Shown here one piece after another: positions 1 through 12,177 of a DNA stretch of 64,000 bases. The position numbers were made by a program, and so were the translations under genes. Under the pieces are notes generated by a model. The model was not told where the DNA came from, ran no database searches, and was given only the letters and a program-made list of their open reading frames with translations. The stretch is from Lantana camara. Lineage: Eukaryota; Streptophyta; Magnoliopsida; Lamiales; Verbenaceae. The stretch lies in contig CM074858.1 in NCBI GenBank assembly GCA_037501455.1, positions 81,380,501 through 81,444,500 of the forward strand, in the 5' to 3' direction. Numbering within the stretch: position 1 is the stretch's first letter; every line of letters begins with the position of its first letter.

Positions 1-2
1 GA

Positions 3-3000
3 ACTCATATCTGTAATGATGTACAGATGCTAAGTGAAGTCCAACAACTCAAAGAAGGAGAATGTGTCTTGAAGATCGGTGATGGCTCAAACGTTGAAGC
101 TCGAGCTTCAGGCACAATTAGATTAGATTTAGGTAGTTTTGAGTTAGTATTAAATAAAGTCCTTTATGTACCGAGCATTATTCGTAATATAATTTCAGTT
201 CCAATATTAGATTGTGAAGGTTATGAAACTTATATTAAGAATGGTAAATATTTTGTCAAACGGAACAACTCTTCTGTTCATATCGGTACTCTAAGTAATG
301 GACTTTACCTAACTCAAAATATCAATATTATGAATATACAACGAGAAACAAAGCGTAAGAGAGATGACAAAGTTTCAGCTCCCTTATGGCACGCTAGATT
401 AGGACACATTTCCAAGAACAGAATTAGCAAGATAAATACTTTAGGATCATTCTCTGAAAATGATCTCAAAGAGTTGACTTCTTGCGAATCATGTCTCAAA
501 GGAAAGATGTCCAAAGTTCCTTTTAAAGGAACTGTGGAACGTGCCACTAAGGTTTTGGATTTGATCCATACTGATGTTTGTGGACCGCTTAGTGTAAGCA
601 CTAGAAGCAATCATCAGTATTTCATAACCTTTACTGATGACTTTAGTCGGTATGGTTATGTATACTTAATGAAGTATAAATCTGAAGCTTTTGAGAAATT
701 CTTAGAATTTCAAAAGGAGGTTGAGAACCAAACTGGTCACAAGATCAAAGCACTTCGATCTGATCGAGGAGGCGAGTATCTTAGTGAAGAATTCCTTAAT
801 CATCTCAAGGATAATGGGATTATCTCTCAGTGGACTCCTCCGGGAACTCCTCAGCTTAATGGAGTTTCTGAGAGAAGGAATCGAACCCTACTTGATATGG
901 TTCGTTCCATGATGAGTTTCACTGACTTACCACCTTCTTTCTGGGGTTATGCCCTAGAAAGTGCAGCAAAGATTCTGAATCTAGTTCCCTCTAAATCAGT
1001 CCCCAAAACGCCCTATGAAATGTGGCATGGTAAAATCCCTAGTTATTCTTACTTAAGAATTTGGGGTTGTCCTGCTTACGTGAAGAGGACAGTGGGAGAT
1101 AAGTTAGAATCTTGTTCTAACTTATGCTACTTTGTAGGTTATCCTAAGGAATCCATAGGATACTACTTCTATGATCAATCTGAGCAAAAGGTATTTGTTT
1201 CCAGAAATGCTACTTTTCTGGAGGAACCGTTCCTTAATGAAAAGAAAGGCAAGATCATAGAATTAGAAGAAGTACAAAGTGACCCCTTACCACCCACTGA
1301 AGAAACGTCCCACTCTGATCAACCACAACCAATCACGAATTTCGATACACACGAAAACCCTCCTCTAAGGCGTTCTGAACGCACTCCTAGACAGCCGAAG
1401 AGATGGTATGGATTCTTCCATGAAATCTCTCAAAAGGATAATGATCCTTTAACATATGAGGAGGCACTTTCAGATTCTGACTCTGAACAGTGGATAGAAG
1501 CCATGAAATCCGAAATGGACTCCATGAACTCCAACCAAGTTTGGACCTTGGTAGATTTGCCTGATGGGGTCAAACCCATAGGTTGCAAATGGATCTTTAA
1601 GAGAAAGCTTGGAGTTGATGGAAGCATTGCAGCCTACAAAGCAAGACTGGTTGCAAAAGGATTCACTCAGAGACCCGGCAAGGATTTTGATGAAACCTTT
1701 TCACCAGTTGCAATGCAAAAGTCTATTCGGATCATGCTTGCCATTGCTGCATATTATGACTATGAGATATGGCAAATGGATGTGAAAACTGCCTTTCTCA
1801 ATGGTGACATTGACAAAGACATTTATATGGAGCAACCCATAGGTTTCACATTCAGTGGGAGTGAGCAAAAGGTTTGCAAACTCCAAAGATCAATCTATGG
1901 ATTGAAACAGGCTTCTAGGAATTGGAACATTTGATTTGATGAATCGGTCAAAGCGTTTGGCTTTATCCAAATTTCGAATGAATCATGTGTGTATAGAAAG
2001 GAATTGGAGACCTCAGTGCAATTCTTAGTACTTTATGTTGATGACATCCTTCTTATTGGGAATTCGAAGGATGACATGAAAGTGACTAAGTTATGGTTAT
2101 CGAACCAATTCGAGATGAAAGATCTTGGTGATGCGTCCTATATCCTTGGAATTAAAATCTATAGAGATAGATCTAGAAGGTTAATAGGACTATCACAATC
2201 GATGTACATTGACAAAGTATTGAAAAGATTCAATATGGAGTCAGCAAAGGTTAAGAACCTTCCTATGAGTGTAGGAACATGTCTTTCAAAGAAGATGTGT
2301 CCTAAGACTAACCTTGAGAAGGAAAGAATGACTCATACACCTTATGCATCAGCAATAGGTAGCATAATGTATGCAATGTTATGTACTCGACCGGATGTGG
2401 CTTATGCACTTAGTGTAACGAGTCGTTTCCAATCTGACCCTGGAGATGGTCACTGGGCTACCGTGAAGAATATTCTTAAGTACTTGAAAAGTACTAAAGA
2501 TTTATTCTTAGTTTACGGAGGTCAGAAAGATCTTACTGTCGGAGGATACTGTGATGCAAGCTTTGCATCTGACTTAGATGATTTTAAGTCAATGTCAGGA
2601 TACATTTTCTGCCTAAATGGCGGAGCAGTGAGTTGGAAGAGTTCCAAGCAAACTACCACTGCAGATTCGACCACTGAGGCCGAATACTTAGCTGCAAATG
2701 ATGCAGCTAAGGAAGGTGTTTGGATTAGAAACTTCATTCAAGAGTTGAATGTTGTTCCTAGCATGAAAGACCCCATTACTGTGTTTTGTGACAACATTGG
2801 GGCGGTTGCTCAAGCAAGAGAACTAAGATCTCACCAACGGACCAAGCACATTATGAGGAAGTATCACCTAATCCGTGATATTATCAAAAGAGGAGATGTG
2901 CTAATTGAGAGGGTCACATCAGCAGAGAATGTGGCAGATCCACTTACTAAACCCCTTAGTCGAGAAGCTTTCCAAGGTCATCTTCAGAAGATGGGACTTA

Positions 3001-3023
3001 GAGTAGCTTTAGAATGGCTTTGA
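3..3023 (+). pseudogene. copia Pol polyprotein (integrase, RT, RNase H), one in-frame stop
   Basis: Frame 3 is open from the window edge to 3023 except for a single TGA at 1932-1934 inside the reverse transcriptase. The first residues are the tail of the protease/pre-integrase linker. Then come the zinc-binding pre-integrase region (WHARLGH near 386, CESC near 483), the integrase core with D in HTDVCGPL (about 567), D in SDRGGEY (about 759) and E in SERRNRT (about 868), the RT with FLNG and the catalytic YVDD at 2034-2045, and an RNase H with GYCDAS near 2545 ending at LTKPL. The enzymes would copy element RNA into DNA and integrate it. The single nonsense codon, probably a C-to-T change in an arginine codon, should truncate the product within RT. 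Codon content is otherwise undamaged, so inactivation may be recent. Confidence 0.92.
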
Positions 3024-3027
3024 CGGG

Positions 3028-3039
3028 CAAGTGGGAGAT
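3028..3039 (+). other. copia polypurine tract
   Basis: CAAGTGGGAGAT lies directly before the LTR start TGTTAGG. This is the usual plus-strand primer position and composition for plant copia elements. Confidence 0.8.
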
Positions 3040-4185
3040 TGTTAGGAATAGTGCCCTAGAAAGCCGATTGTATATCCGCTTTGTACTTTTTCTTATTGTA
3101 ATCACAGACAATCTTTGAATGAAATAACGAATTGAGGCAACACTTCTTTATATGCTCTTGTTTGGTATGCGTTTACTTTAGCTGTGCATGTATGAGAACT
3201 CCCTTAATCCTGATGACTTTAGGACTCTACCATTTAGGTGAAATGGTTCATGAAACGAGCCCTATATCACATAAGTCATGATTAGTAAAATACTCCAAGC
3301 CGATGAGTCCTACAAACAGTGGGAGTGTCAACCTGACTCCTCTAAGGCTTGCTTGTGGGATCACGCCCTTAAGAAGGACCACCTTGTTTCATGGAGGTGC
3401 AAAGTGTATAGTTGATACGTGCGTGATACATGAGGGTGCTTACTTTAATAAGTAAGTTCACTGAGGTGCCCCGTGTGAGAACATTCCTAAATGGGAAAGG
3501 AAGTTTCTATTTCAGGAAATGGAAACTTCCAGATTAGGAAATATCTCACCAGTCATTGATGTGATTAATTGATCCTTAGACTTGAGGTTCCTTGTCACTT
3601 TATGAGTTAACTCTGTAGTCTTAGGTATAAGCTTTAAAGGGTGTCGCCTTAGACAACTGATTCAAGGCTTATGCTAGGGCTGCACAAGTGACTCATGAAA
3701 GTGAATGAGAATCAAGAAAGGACCTACACTTGCATTTGCAAGGTGATCTCTTATTGTGTAAGTCATTCATATGCCATATGGAGTCCTTGGCCAAGGCAGT
3801 AGATCAAGACATCAAGAAAAGGGTTTCTTGGATTGAGATCAAATGGATATGAAATGCACTTAGCTTTAAGACCGGATTATTAGGGTTCTGATTATTCCCT
3901 TGCCCTAGATCTTGGTTGAGAGATAGTAAGTAGGAGGATTGTATCTCACATGAATCAATGACTTAAAGGTTCTGTCGAATCCGAACATTCCAATTCAGCT
4001 AGGGGTTAAACACCTGTTGCTAGACTATGGTCGTTTAATCTGTGGACTGATTAATTAATTGGTGAATTAATTAATTGGGGTCACTGCTAATTGAATTGAG
4101 AACCTAGAGGGTCACACACAACAACTTGGTTACATGAGTTGAGGCTTGAAAATGATTAAACGAGTTAATCGGGCCAAGAGGGTTC

Positions 4186-4242
4186 CACACGTGTGAAGTC
4201 ACACGTGTGGCTCACGTGAGTGACACGTGTCACACACGTGTG
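4186..4242. promoter_or_regulatory. Cluster of five CACGTG palindromes in copia U3
   Basis: Five perfect 10-bp palindromes with an ACGT core lie at 4186-4195, 4200-4209, 4211-4220, 4222-4231 and 4233-4242 (CACACGTGTG, CACACGTGTG, CTCACGTGAG, GACACGTGTC, CACACGTGTG). Centres are 14, 11, 11 and 11 bp apart. CACGTG is the G-box bound by plant bZIP and bHLH factors, and ACGTGT-type sites occur in ABA-responsive promoters. The cluster is about 345 bp upstream of the TATA box, which fits an enhancer role by inference. Confidence 0.65.
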
Positions 4243-4275
<33 letters not shown>

Positions 4276-4585
4276 AAATAATTAATTAGTTAATTATTTA
4301 ATAGACTTTGGTTTAATTTTGAATTAAAAAGAAAGTCTAATTTTGGAGAAAATAATCTAGTTAATTAATTACGAATTAATTAATTAGATAAAAATAAGTT
4401 ATTTATTTTATAATAAATAAAGTATAAAATTATCCAAAAATAGTTTGGATATTTTTAGCTCTCTTAAAAGTTGACTTGAATTAGAATTCAAAGTCAAAGT
4501 TGGAAAATACTTGATGAACAAGTAATAGGAGAGAGGGACCAAAATCCTAGCCCATAAAGGACTAGGAATTTCGGCACCCCCCTCC

Positions 4586-4595
4586 CTATAAATAG
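4586..4595 (+). promoter_or_regulatory. TATA box of copia LTR
   Basis: CTATAAATAG in a GC-richer context (cctcc before, aggagc after) is a near-consensus plant TATA box inside the LTR. Transcription would start about 30 bp downstream, near 4620, defining the U3/R boundary. Confidence 0.7.
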
Positions 4596-4979
4596 AGGAG
4601 CTTGAGCTCCTTATGGAGCTAATAGACAATTCTTGGTTCATGTGTTGAACACCTTCCTTTCTCCAAGATTAAATTAAACCCTAGGTTAAGCCTAAACACT
4701 AACTAGAGAACTAGCATCCTTACTAGTTAGATTGTGATCAAGTTGGTGGACTTTCTCTAGAGACTTCAAGTTAGAAGTTTGAAGATTCGAGCTTTACCAA
4801 GGAGAGGGGATCAAGCCGCGAGAAGAGCGTTCTTGGGTGGCTTGAAACGCTTCAAGAAAGAATAAAAGAAAAGTAAGTTTTCTATCTTTACGAATTTGGT
4901 TACATGATTGCGAGTTCAAGGTCCTTTTGTTGGAAAAAATTTTCAAATTCCGCTGCTTTCTGATTCGTGTTTTCCAACA

Positions 4980-5901
4980 GCTCCTCGCCTCCACTTGCAT
5001 CAACTTGGACCTGTCTTGGAGTCTTGGAATTCTGGCTCTTGGTATTCATTGAATTCTTAGTCCTCGGGCAACTTTTCACCTTATGTCCCGGTTCCCCACA
5101 CTTGTAACATCTCCCAAGTTTTTTTCGGCAAACTTCTTCGGTGTGATTAGGGCCTTGACAATAAGATCATTGAATTATCTCCAATGGAAGAGATATCGGA
5201 TCCATCTTTGGTGGTTGAAGTTTCTTCTTCTTGGTGTAGTCGACCTCTTGAAGTTCTTGGGTTTCCTCTCGGAACATAGGCCTCTTGTTTGAGTTTAAGC
5301 TTGATCCTGGATTATATTCCTCCTTGGAAACGTGAAACTTCACCTCTTGCTTATTCATTTCATCTTGAACCACTCCTCTAACTTCCTCGGACCATTTATG
5401 TATCGGTGAGCTTTGGAAAGCTTGTTCAATCTCGTCTCTACGCCTTTGTATATATCCCCAGACCTTGGGGCAATCTTGGTTAGCTCTCGAGTTTTCTAGC
5501 TCCATTACAAGATCATCCATCATCTTCAATTCTTGCTCAAGATCTAGAAATTCTTGGAGTCTCCTAATCAATTCATTTGGAGGGATATACTTATAGCAAA
5601 ATTCTCGGATAAACCTTTCCCAATGGAGCTCTTCTCCGGACTTCTTTAGATGTGATCTTATTTCCTTGAACCATTTTGAAGCTTCATCTTGTAATAAGAG
5701 GGATGTGTGCTTTACTTTCTCTTGTGAGGTTCCCGGACAATTTTTCCAAATCCACAATATCACGGATAGCCACTCCTCGGCTTCAATACTATCGCCTCCA
5801 TGCCACTTCAGTGGATTAAAGCCTTCAAACTTCTTTGAGACAGAAGAAATTTGTTTCTCTTGTTTTCCTTTTGATGTAGTACGTTGATATAAAGAACTCA
5901 T
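4980..5901 (-). pseudogene. gypsy Gag (capsid and zinc knuckle), truncated
   Basis: The start is ATG at 5901 (MSSLYQRTT), 220 bases inside the element from its LTR. A Retrotrans_gag capsid domain follows, with WHGGD...AEEWL, W..F.REF..KYIPP and LQEFLDLEQ. The frame stays open to a TGA at 5167-5169, which replaces the first cysteine of a zinc-binding segment. The same frame then continues through CQGPNHTEEVC and the CCHC knuckle CYKCGEPGHKVKSC to the copia insertion at 4980. Gag would package element RNA into cytoplasmic particles. It is clearly related to the Gag of the intact element at 19298-23758 but diverged. Loss is by one nonsense codon and by insertion. Confidence 0.85.
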
Positions 5902-6102
5902 CCTGAGATAAGAAAAATGATTCCAAGGGATCGATGCAAGCAGGGTTCAGTACATGTTCATGTGAACTATTAACATATTATGCCAAATAATTCAAGTAAT
6001 TCACGTAAGAGATGAGAATGAATGCAAACAATCACATAATCCTAAGCCGAACGACCTAGACAGACCTGACACGACGCTAGAGCTCGGGTTTTGCAATCCA
6101 GA

Positions 6103-6114
6103 GCTCTGATACCA
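6103..6114 (-). other. primer-binding site (tRNA-iMet type)
   Basis: The minus strand reads TGGTATCAGAGC, complementary to the 3' end of plant initiator tRNA-Met, eight bases inside the LTR end at 6123. Confidence 0.88.
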
Positions 6115-6122
6115 CTTAAGGA

Positions 6123-9100
6123 TGTAACACCCCGGAGCGGAGGGCGCCACATCCCCCGCACCATAGCCCAACCCGGGTGCCGAAATGGGAACTCCGTCCC
6201 CGCGTCGAACTATGGCGAACGGGTGATAAACAAAAATCAACTCTAGGCTAGGCGGTCTAGACCCTGAACAGAGTGCGCAACAAAATAAATCGAAAGTGCG
6301 GAAGCTACAGGATCATATAACAAAACCAATTACATGCATAAGCTTAAAACAAGATATACATATTGCAACATGCTTTGCCCACCAGGGGCAAAAATAAACA
6401 TTCAAACTTCAAATTACAGAACATAGCTTCTAATTATTTATACGTAGTACCAAATATACATAGTACCGAAGCAGGAAAGTAAATATGCAAATGCAAGGAC
6501 ACTACAAAGACTCGAACGACACCCAAGACTCGAAAGACAACCGCCACCTAGCCAGACTCCCAACCGGGCACCTGCAAAGCTCAAAACAAAGGGAAAAAAG
6601 AAAGAAGCAACGAGGGTCAGTCCTAGAGACTGGTGAGGGGGCTACACACGCACACATGTGTATAGGTAAGAGCATAGCATATTCAAATCAACAGTGTTCA
6701 TGAACCGGGTGTGGTTTTTGCACTCCCAAAAGGGTTTAACCCGTGATAATATATATACACAAGTAAACGTTTAAGGGCCAAAGGCCAAAATCACCCAAGT
6801 TTTACCAGTTATGAATCCACCCCGTTTCACAAACCGTATCGGATACAAAAAAAAATTAAACAGAACAACACGGCGAGAACGAGTTCTCACGCACACTTAC
6901 TCATAGCAAAACAAAGCTCATAAATAATCCCACCTCCACACCATTGGGGAAGAGAGGTGCCCCTCTCGACCCTCCACAGAACGAAACTAGTGAACCGGAG
7001 GATCCCGCCCGGTTCCTTCGATGGCCAACCTTAAAGTGCTCCGTCAGCATAGGAGAACTAAGTCTCCCGTAAATGGAGTCGTGTTGATGAGAGAGCCCGG
7101 TGACCCCATGGCCGACCCGAGATCACATACTACTTCTCCGGGGCCCACACACAGATCAAAGAACTCACACACACATATCCCACAAAGCGTATACTTATCA
7201 CAAAAGCTTTCTTGCAAAAACTTAACACGTACACACACCAACCCTTTTCGAAAACGAATAAACAAAACATAGCTTACATACATATAAAAGCATTTTCAAC
7301 GGATTTCATAACAAATGGGCCAATTCCCGCAAAATACATATCGAACACTTATTTATACGTATATATAGTTCGCATGCAGGCTTAAATTACATATTGGGTT
7401 GTAGGTCATAATAGCCAAAAAGAAAGAAACCTCACCTCCGAGAAGCAACGGGAACAAGGGAAGCAAACGAACGTCAAGTGGACAAACCTCGTCAACCAAG
7501 GAACGAACCTAAAGGTAAAGCAAAGACAAAAGAAAAACTTAGACTCAATATGAACCACATTAGACACTCGGAGGATGCGTATGTATGCTCATGATGCAGA
7601 GGACATAAAATAAATTCACACTTAGGTCACATGAGAGCATGTGTTGCATATAAGTTCATAATTCACAAACGAGGGTATAAAACAAGTCAAGGATTCACAA
7701 CATTAAGCTTAGCACATAATGTAACAAGTTAATGAAGCATACGAGTCATAAACAAGACAAGAAAGCTAATTAAAAGGAATGAAAAAGAAGCAAGGCCATG
7801 CAAAGACGGGCGAAAAACGAGAATTCCTAGGGGACACGCCCGTGCCCCCCAGGAAGAACAAGCTGAGATACCCTCGTGTCTCAGTACAGGAGAGAAACAA
7901 TGGAAACCAGAAGGTGACACGCCCGTGTCACCAACATAGAGCAAACCGAGACACCCCCGTGTCTCGGTACAGAAAGGACCAGACAGCAAGCAACACATCA
8001 GATTTTGGAGAGAAAAACAGGGGATTTCGGTGCAAGCCTAGGGGAGTCTCTGAAGCCAAAGAAAACACATAAACCAAACATGAAAATAATACTAATTCAT
8101 CATAGATTCATGCCATATAAGTAGCAACAACTTCAACCACAAAATAAGCAAGAAACAAAGCAAGGAAAGGGGGAAGAAATGTGTCAAGCTATAGCATCCA
8201 AGTCTCAAGCATTCATCCGTGGCCAATCACTCATAATCAAGAAACCATGAAAGGAGATGCAATAAATACATAGAATCAAGTCATAGAAGCAATATATCAT
8301 CACCAAGAATCAAGGGAACAAGAAGGGAAGCAAGAATCATCAAATTCATCCAATCTCTACTATTCACATGCTTGCTAGAACTTAAGAATCAACCAATGAA
8401 TTCAACTCAAATTCACATATAAGAGAGAAGAGGGAGTGTAGATTACAATCATAAACTTACCTTTCGAATTTGAGAAGATTCGGATGTGATTTGAGCTCAA
8501 AATTATGAAAATGGCCAAGGGTTTCTTCCTTCTCTTCTTGGAGCTGAAGTTGCTGCACTTTCCTTTCTTTTTCTTGGGTGTGGGACGAAATGGGGGAGTA
8601 GGAGAGAGTGAGGGATGGTTAGATACATATAATTCAAGGTTAGGGGCTTAATTGGGGTTAAATGGGGTCCCACAAGTGAAGATTAATCAACAAAAGGGTA
8701 CTCTTAAGCACAAGGGCTCGTTCCGGTCGAAAAACGGGGAATCAAATGGGCTTAGAAAAATATGAATCTTGATTCTTTGTCTTAATTTCTTCGTTTCGAG
8801 TCCAACGCATCTTCCGGAATTCGAATCCGAATTCCCGAGCTCAAGTTACGCCTTCCAGAACACAAGGTGCGCTAAAGCTCGTTAGGCCCTTATGTCCCTA
8901 AAACATAAAACGGTTTCAAAACCGTATCAAACGAACTCAAAAACAAGTAATGAGCATAAAGATACATTCATAACACATATAAGTCGTACATAGCACTTAG
9001 TCACAAAGATCAAAAACGAAAACGGACACAAACGGAGCAAGAACGAAACAAAGAAAACGAATACATATAAGTATATCACATAAGGTCAAATAAGTTTCAA

Positions 9101-9223
9101 ATAATTCAAATATATCACATAGAAGTATAATAAACACTTAATTTACATAATTAAATAATTAAAAGCGCACATAGCTCACCCGTGAAGGCGGACCTGGAAA
9201 GGCTGGACGAGCGGGATGTTACA
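6123..9223 (-). repeat. gypsy 5' LTR (3101 bp)
   Basis: The termini TGTAACA... and ...TGTTACA are inverted repeats. Its 3' portion (6123 to about 6700 on this strand) carries the block shared by all gypsy LTRs in this window: GCGCCACATCCCCCGCACC, a GGCGAACGGG segment and a cgcctagc-like stretch. It contains the palindrome array at 7835-7967. No gene is visible; short open frames across the array are by-products of the repeat. Confidence 0.87.
7835..7967. repeat. Paired-palindrome array, arms GACAC/GTGTC (four units)
   Basis: Palindromes are centred at 7839.5, 7873.5, 7922.5 and 7956.5, so spacings are 34, 49 and 34 bp. Examples are TGACACGCCCGTGTCA and GAGACACCCCCGTGTCTC; the first two units are imperfect. 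The core is GCCC or CCCC flanked by complementary arms of 5-9 bp. The array lies 1.26-1.39 kb from the LTR start. Confidence 0.8.
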
Positions 9224-11061
9224 CACAAGGACCTCACTGCCCAGCCTCGTATCCCACCTGACCAATATCCGTGTAACAAAAGTGGTGTGAGACTCAATAT
9301 GACCATAACTATGCACAGCGTGCAATAAACGTGAGATGAGGTGCATGAACAAGATAATTATGTTATGGAGATGTTCATATGTGCAATTAGGGTCATATAA
9401 ACACATAGTTAAGTTATTCATTCAATTCACGAAGAATTGATACTCATTCATGTCCATTCGGTCATTTCATTTCCAATTCATATATATATTGATTTATAAT
9501 CGAGTTTCATGTACTTATATCATAACACAAGAATTCATATAATGTTCAATATTCACACATTAGGCTCATAAATTACGGAAAATAGACATACGATTCAATA
9601 CATAAAATAAGTTATACACATTCAAGAAAACGGGGGAGACACGGGCGTGTCTCCCTCGCAGTGCAAAGGGGAACACGGCCATATCTCAATACAAGGGCTA
9701 AATGTCCTGTTCTGACACGGGGGTGTCTCAACCATAGTTAAAAAGTGAGACACGCCCGTGTCTCAATACAGAGGATTTTCCTTCGCGGAAACGCTAGTGA
9801 CACGGGCGTGTCACGTTTCATGCACAAGAGCAGACACGCCCATGTTGCACACCAGTCGCTATCATCTTTTTTGAATTTCCAGCTGAAAAACATGCACATA
9901 CACACTTGCATCCCTTATTTTCGAACCAACAAGAACAACAACAAGCTAGACACCATCTTGGGCCAAGAAACCATCACAAAACTTAGTGAGAAACATGTAT
10001 TTCAATCTCCCAAACAAGAATTCATGCATATAAATTGAATTCCTCCATTAAAATGTCAAGTTTCATGCATGGAGCTTGAAGCTACTTTAATGGCAACTTT
10101 CATATCATGTAACCAACACTTGATCCATGCTTGTAGAAATGAAAAGGGAGCTAGATAGAGCATGTTTCATGCATAAAAACACAAGATATATTATGGATGA
10201 TCACCTATCAAGAATCAAGCTTTCAACATCACTATTCATGTTCTTCCTTAACCCTATGAATTCTTAAATTAAACCATGCTTCTCATGGATGAAAATATGC
10301 TTGAAGATGAGGAGATTTCATTACAATCTTTACATTGGATTAAGAATGGCTGATGGGTGATATTGAGCTCAAAAGATAAATGATCAAAGTTGGAGTTTTC
10401 TTGGAGTTTCTTCTCTCTTCTCTTGGGGTTGAGATGGATCGATCAACATGGAAGCATGAGGAAGGAAATGGAAGAAGAATTTAGATATTAAAGAGTGAAA
10501 CGGATCAATTACGGGGTCAATCCGAGTCCGAAAAGGATTAAAATGGAGCAAGGTAAGCTATAAAGGTTATATTGGCAGAAATTCACGCCGTCGGAGGTTC
10601 AAACAAGACCAAAAACATATGAGGTCAAATTTATTAGTTAGAAATCTCGAAACGAGTTTAACACCGAAGACGAATCTTGAATCCGAGATCCCGAGCTGAA
10701 GATATTCGAAAAACCGTTTAGGGTAACCTATCATTCAAATAGGTCCTTAAACTTTCAAAATGTGCCAATTAAGCCCAAGGTTTACTTTCACTCAAGTCCA
10801 TATCTTTCAAATAAGTTACAATTACACCCTCGGCATACATAAATAATACAATTCCATGAAATTAACATAAGATTCATGCAATTCACAATTTTTCAAGTTG
10901 GATCATATATTTATAATTTAAATTGGAATTCCAACGAAATTTAGACGAATATTTCAAGTTATAAATGCAATTAAACAATTAAATTGAAATCAAAATCACA
11001 CAATTCAAGAAATAAACACACGTATCACTTACTTGCACGTGCGAAAACGCGGAGTGTTACA
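9224..11061 (-). repeat. gypsy LTR fragment (5' part on minus strand)
   Basis: Its right end is GTGTTACA at 11061, the start of a minus-strand LTR. The left side is cut at 9224 by the gypsy element above. Near 9224-9300 it carries the block GACCTCACTGCC...GTGAGACTCAATATGACC, shared with the LTR at 29575-33482 (about 30740-30810). It contains a six-unit palindrome array. The flank AAATC at 11062-11066 is the candidate target duplication. No coding sequence is seen. Confidence 0.8.
9634..9846. repeat. Paired-palindrome array, arms GACAC/GTGTC (six units)
   Basis: Centres are at 9644.5, 9678.5, 9720.5, 9755.5, 9805.5 and 9839.5: three pairs with internal spacings 34, 35 and 34, separated by 42 and 50 bp. 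Clear units are AGACACGGGCGTGTCT, TGAGACACGCCCGTGTCTCA and GTGACACGGGCGTGTCAC. The second and sixth are decayed (ACACGGCCATAT, GACACGCCCATGTT). The array is 1.2-1.4 kb from the LTR start. Confidence 0.8.
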
Positions 11062-12177
11062 AAATCTCAGTGAGTATGAGCACATTCTCCGACCTTCACT
11101 CTCATTACTTAACGTATCAAAACATAAAACATAGCATAACATACCGTACCAATCTTTACACCTGGTGATGAATGGGTTGCACGACCCTAGCCATCCATTA
11201 CATTAACTGCAGGTTGTAAGCGTATGCCTCTCACGTCCGAGGACTTCATCCCCTAACCAAACCTCCTGGCGGGTTCTAGGTTGATCCTTATCATTTAGAG
11301 GCTACGCTTAGGCTTATCCCGATGGCCCACTGCAGTCCCGGGTGTCCGACTCATAGTCTCCGGGGCCCAACGTTGCATAACGTTCATATCATAACATATT
11401 TCATTCATACATAACTTAACTCGCTTAAAACGTAACATATCTTAACGTACCTTATCATTCATACCTTACCTTGAAACTTGGTATATACTTTAAACGTACC
11501 ACTCCGTGTTATTCCATTTTGTATCATGTTAGGGTAGTTCATAGCTTGCGTGAAAGTACATGGTTTGGAGCATATCCTCGTCGTAAAACCATTAAGCTTA
11601 CATCTGTTTATACTTATAGTTTTTAAAACCCGTAATCATTTGGCAAAGTCATAAAATTATATAATCAACACATATCTATTATATAAATATAATATTGTAA
11701 TCGCATGCGGCTTGAAAAGAAGCTCATAGGGTTGTCGGTCTCATTAACTAAAAGAAAACAAACCTAAACCTGACCTTTATCGGACACTTCCCGAACAAAA
11801 CTCTGAGGAAAACCGATGTAAACTTAAGATTTAGACTCGGTTATGAACCAATTAGATGCACAGCGATGTGAATAAATGCAAAAGATGCAATAAAATGGTA
11901 TTCGGTAACACTTATGCATTCACGTTTGTAAAGCACGTTAACATATAATTTTTATACCGTAAAATAAGTAAACATATCATAACTCATTAGTTCATAAGCT
12001 TATAGCATGTTAAGATCATAATCGGGGTAGGTAAAAACGAATAGAATTAACAAACGAAACAAACAATCATATATGCACACACAAGGGTGGAACGGCCGGT
12101 GGCTTTTCTTTAGGAACAACCATGAACGACCGTTCTTAACTTCAAAATATCAAGGCTAGGGGCTGAATGGCTATTAA
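11062..12177 (-). repeat. gypsy LTR fragment, central part
   Basis: This is LTR-type sequence of another gypsy family, with no terminus preserved. It is bounded by the LTR ending at 11061 and the LTR beginning at 12178. It has AACGTATC/ATAACATA-rich repeats, a GC-rich segment at 11160-11370 (CCTCCTGGCGGGTTC, CCGGGGCCC) of the kind that precedes the array in related LTRs, and one palindrome pair at its right end. No gene is seen. Confidence 0.65.
12089..12135. repeat. Remnant palindrome pair, arms GAAC/GTTC
   Basis: GGAACGGCCGGT (decayed, centre 12095.5) and GAACGACCGTTC (perfect outer arms, centre 12129.5) are 34 bp apart. The arms match those in the solo LTR at 37350-39729. Any further units were removed where the next LTR begins at 12178. 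Confidence 0.55.

Larger units (their letters stand above)
1..4979 (+). mobile_element. Ty1/copia LTR retrotransposon, 3' part
   Basis: The pol coding region, polypurine tract and complete 3' LTR of a copia element are present; its 5' LTR, gag and most of the protease lie left of the window. The domain order integrase, reverse transcriptase, RNase H is diagnostic of copia rather than gypsy. The element ends at 4979 in CCAACA, an imperfect inverted match to the LTR start TGTTAGG, and abuts gypsy gag sequence on the opposite strand, so it inserted into that gag. The flanking GCTCC (4980-4984) would be the right target duplication, but the left copy is not visible. The long LTR suggests an Angela/Tork-like lineage; that assignment is tentative. 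Confidence 0.93.
3040..4979 (+). repeat. copia 3' LTR (1940 bp)
   Basis: It begins TGTTAGGAATAG right after the polypurine tract and ends TTTTCCAACA. The termini are imperfect inverted repeats with TG...CA ends. It contains a run of CACGTG palindromes (4186-4242), a (TA)n tract near 4243-4272, and a TATA box at 4586-4595, giving a U3 of roughly 1.6 kb. No gene is seen in it; short open frames here look fortuitous. Confidence 0.88.
4980..9223 (-). mobile_element. Ty3/gypsy element (minus strand): gag remnant plus 5' LTR
   Basis: On the minus strand the order is LTR (9223 down to 6123), primer-binding site (6114-6103), untranslated leader, then gag, which is cut at 4980 by the copia insertion. 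The rest of the element would lie left of the window. LTR ends are TGTAACA...TGTTACA. The LTR abuts another LTR at 9224, so it inserted there; CACAA at 9224-9228 is the candidate target duplication on this side. Confidence 0.88.

Noticed and set aside
7729..8072. Open frames of about 90-97 codons on both strands over the palindrome array
   Set aside because: They arise from the GC-rich palindromes themselves, are not shared between families, and show no domain or start context; LTR sequence explains them.
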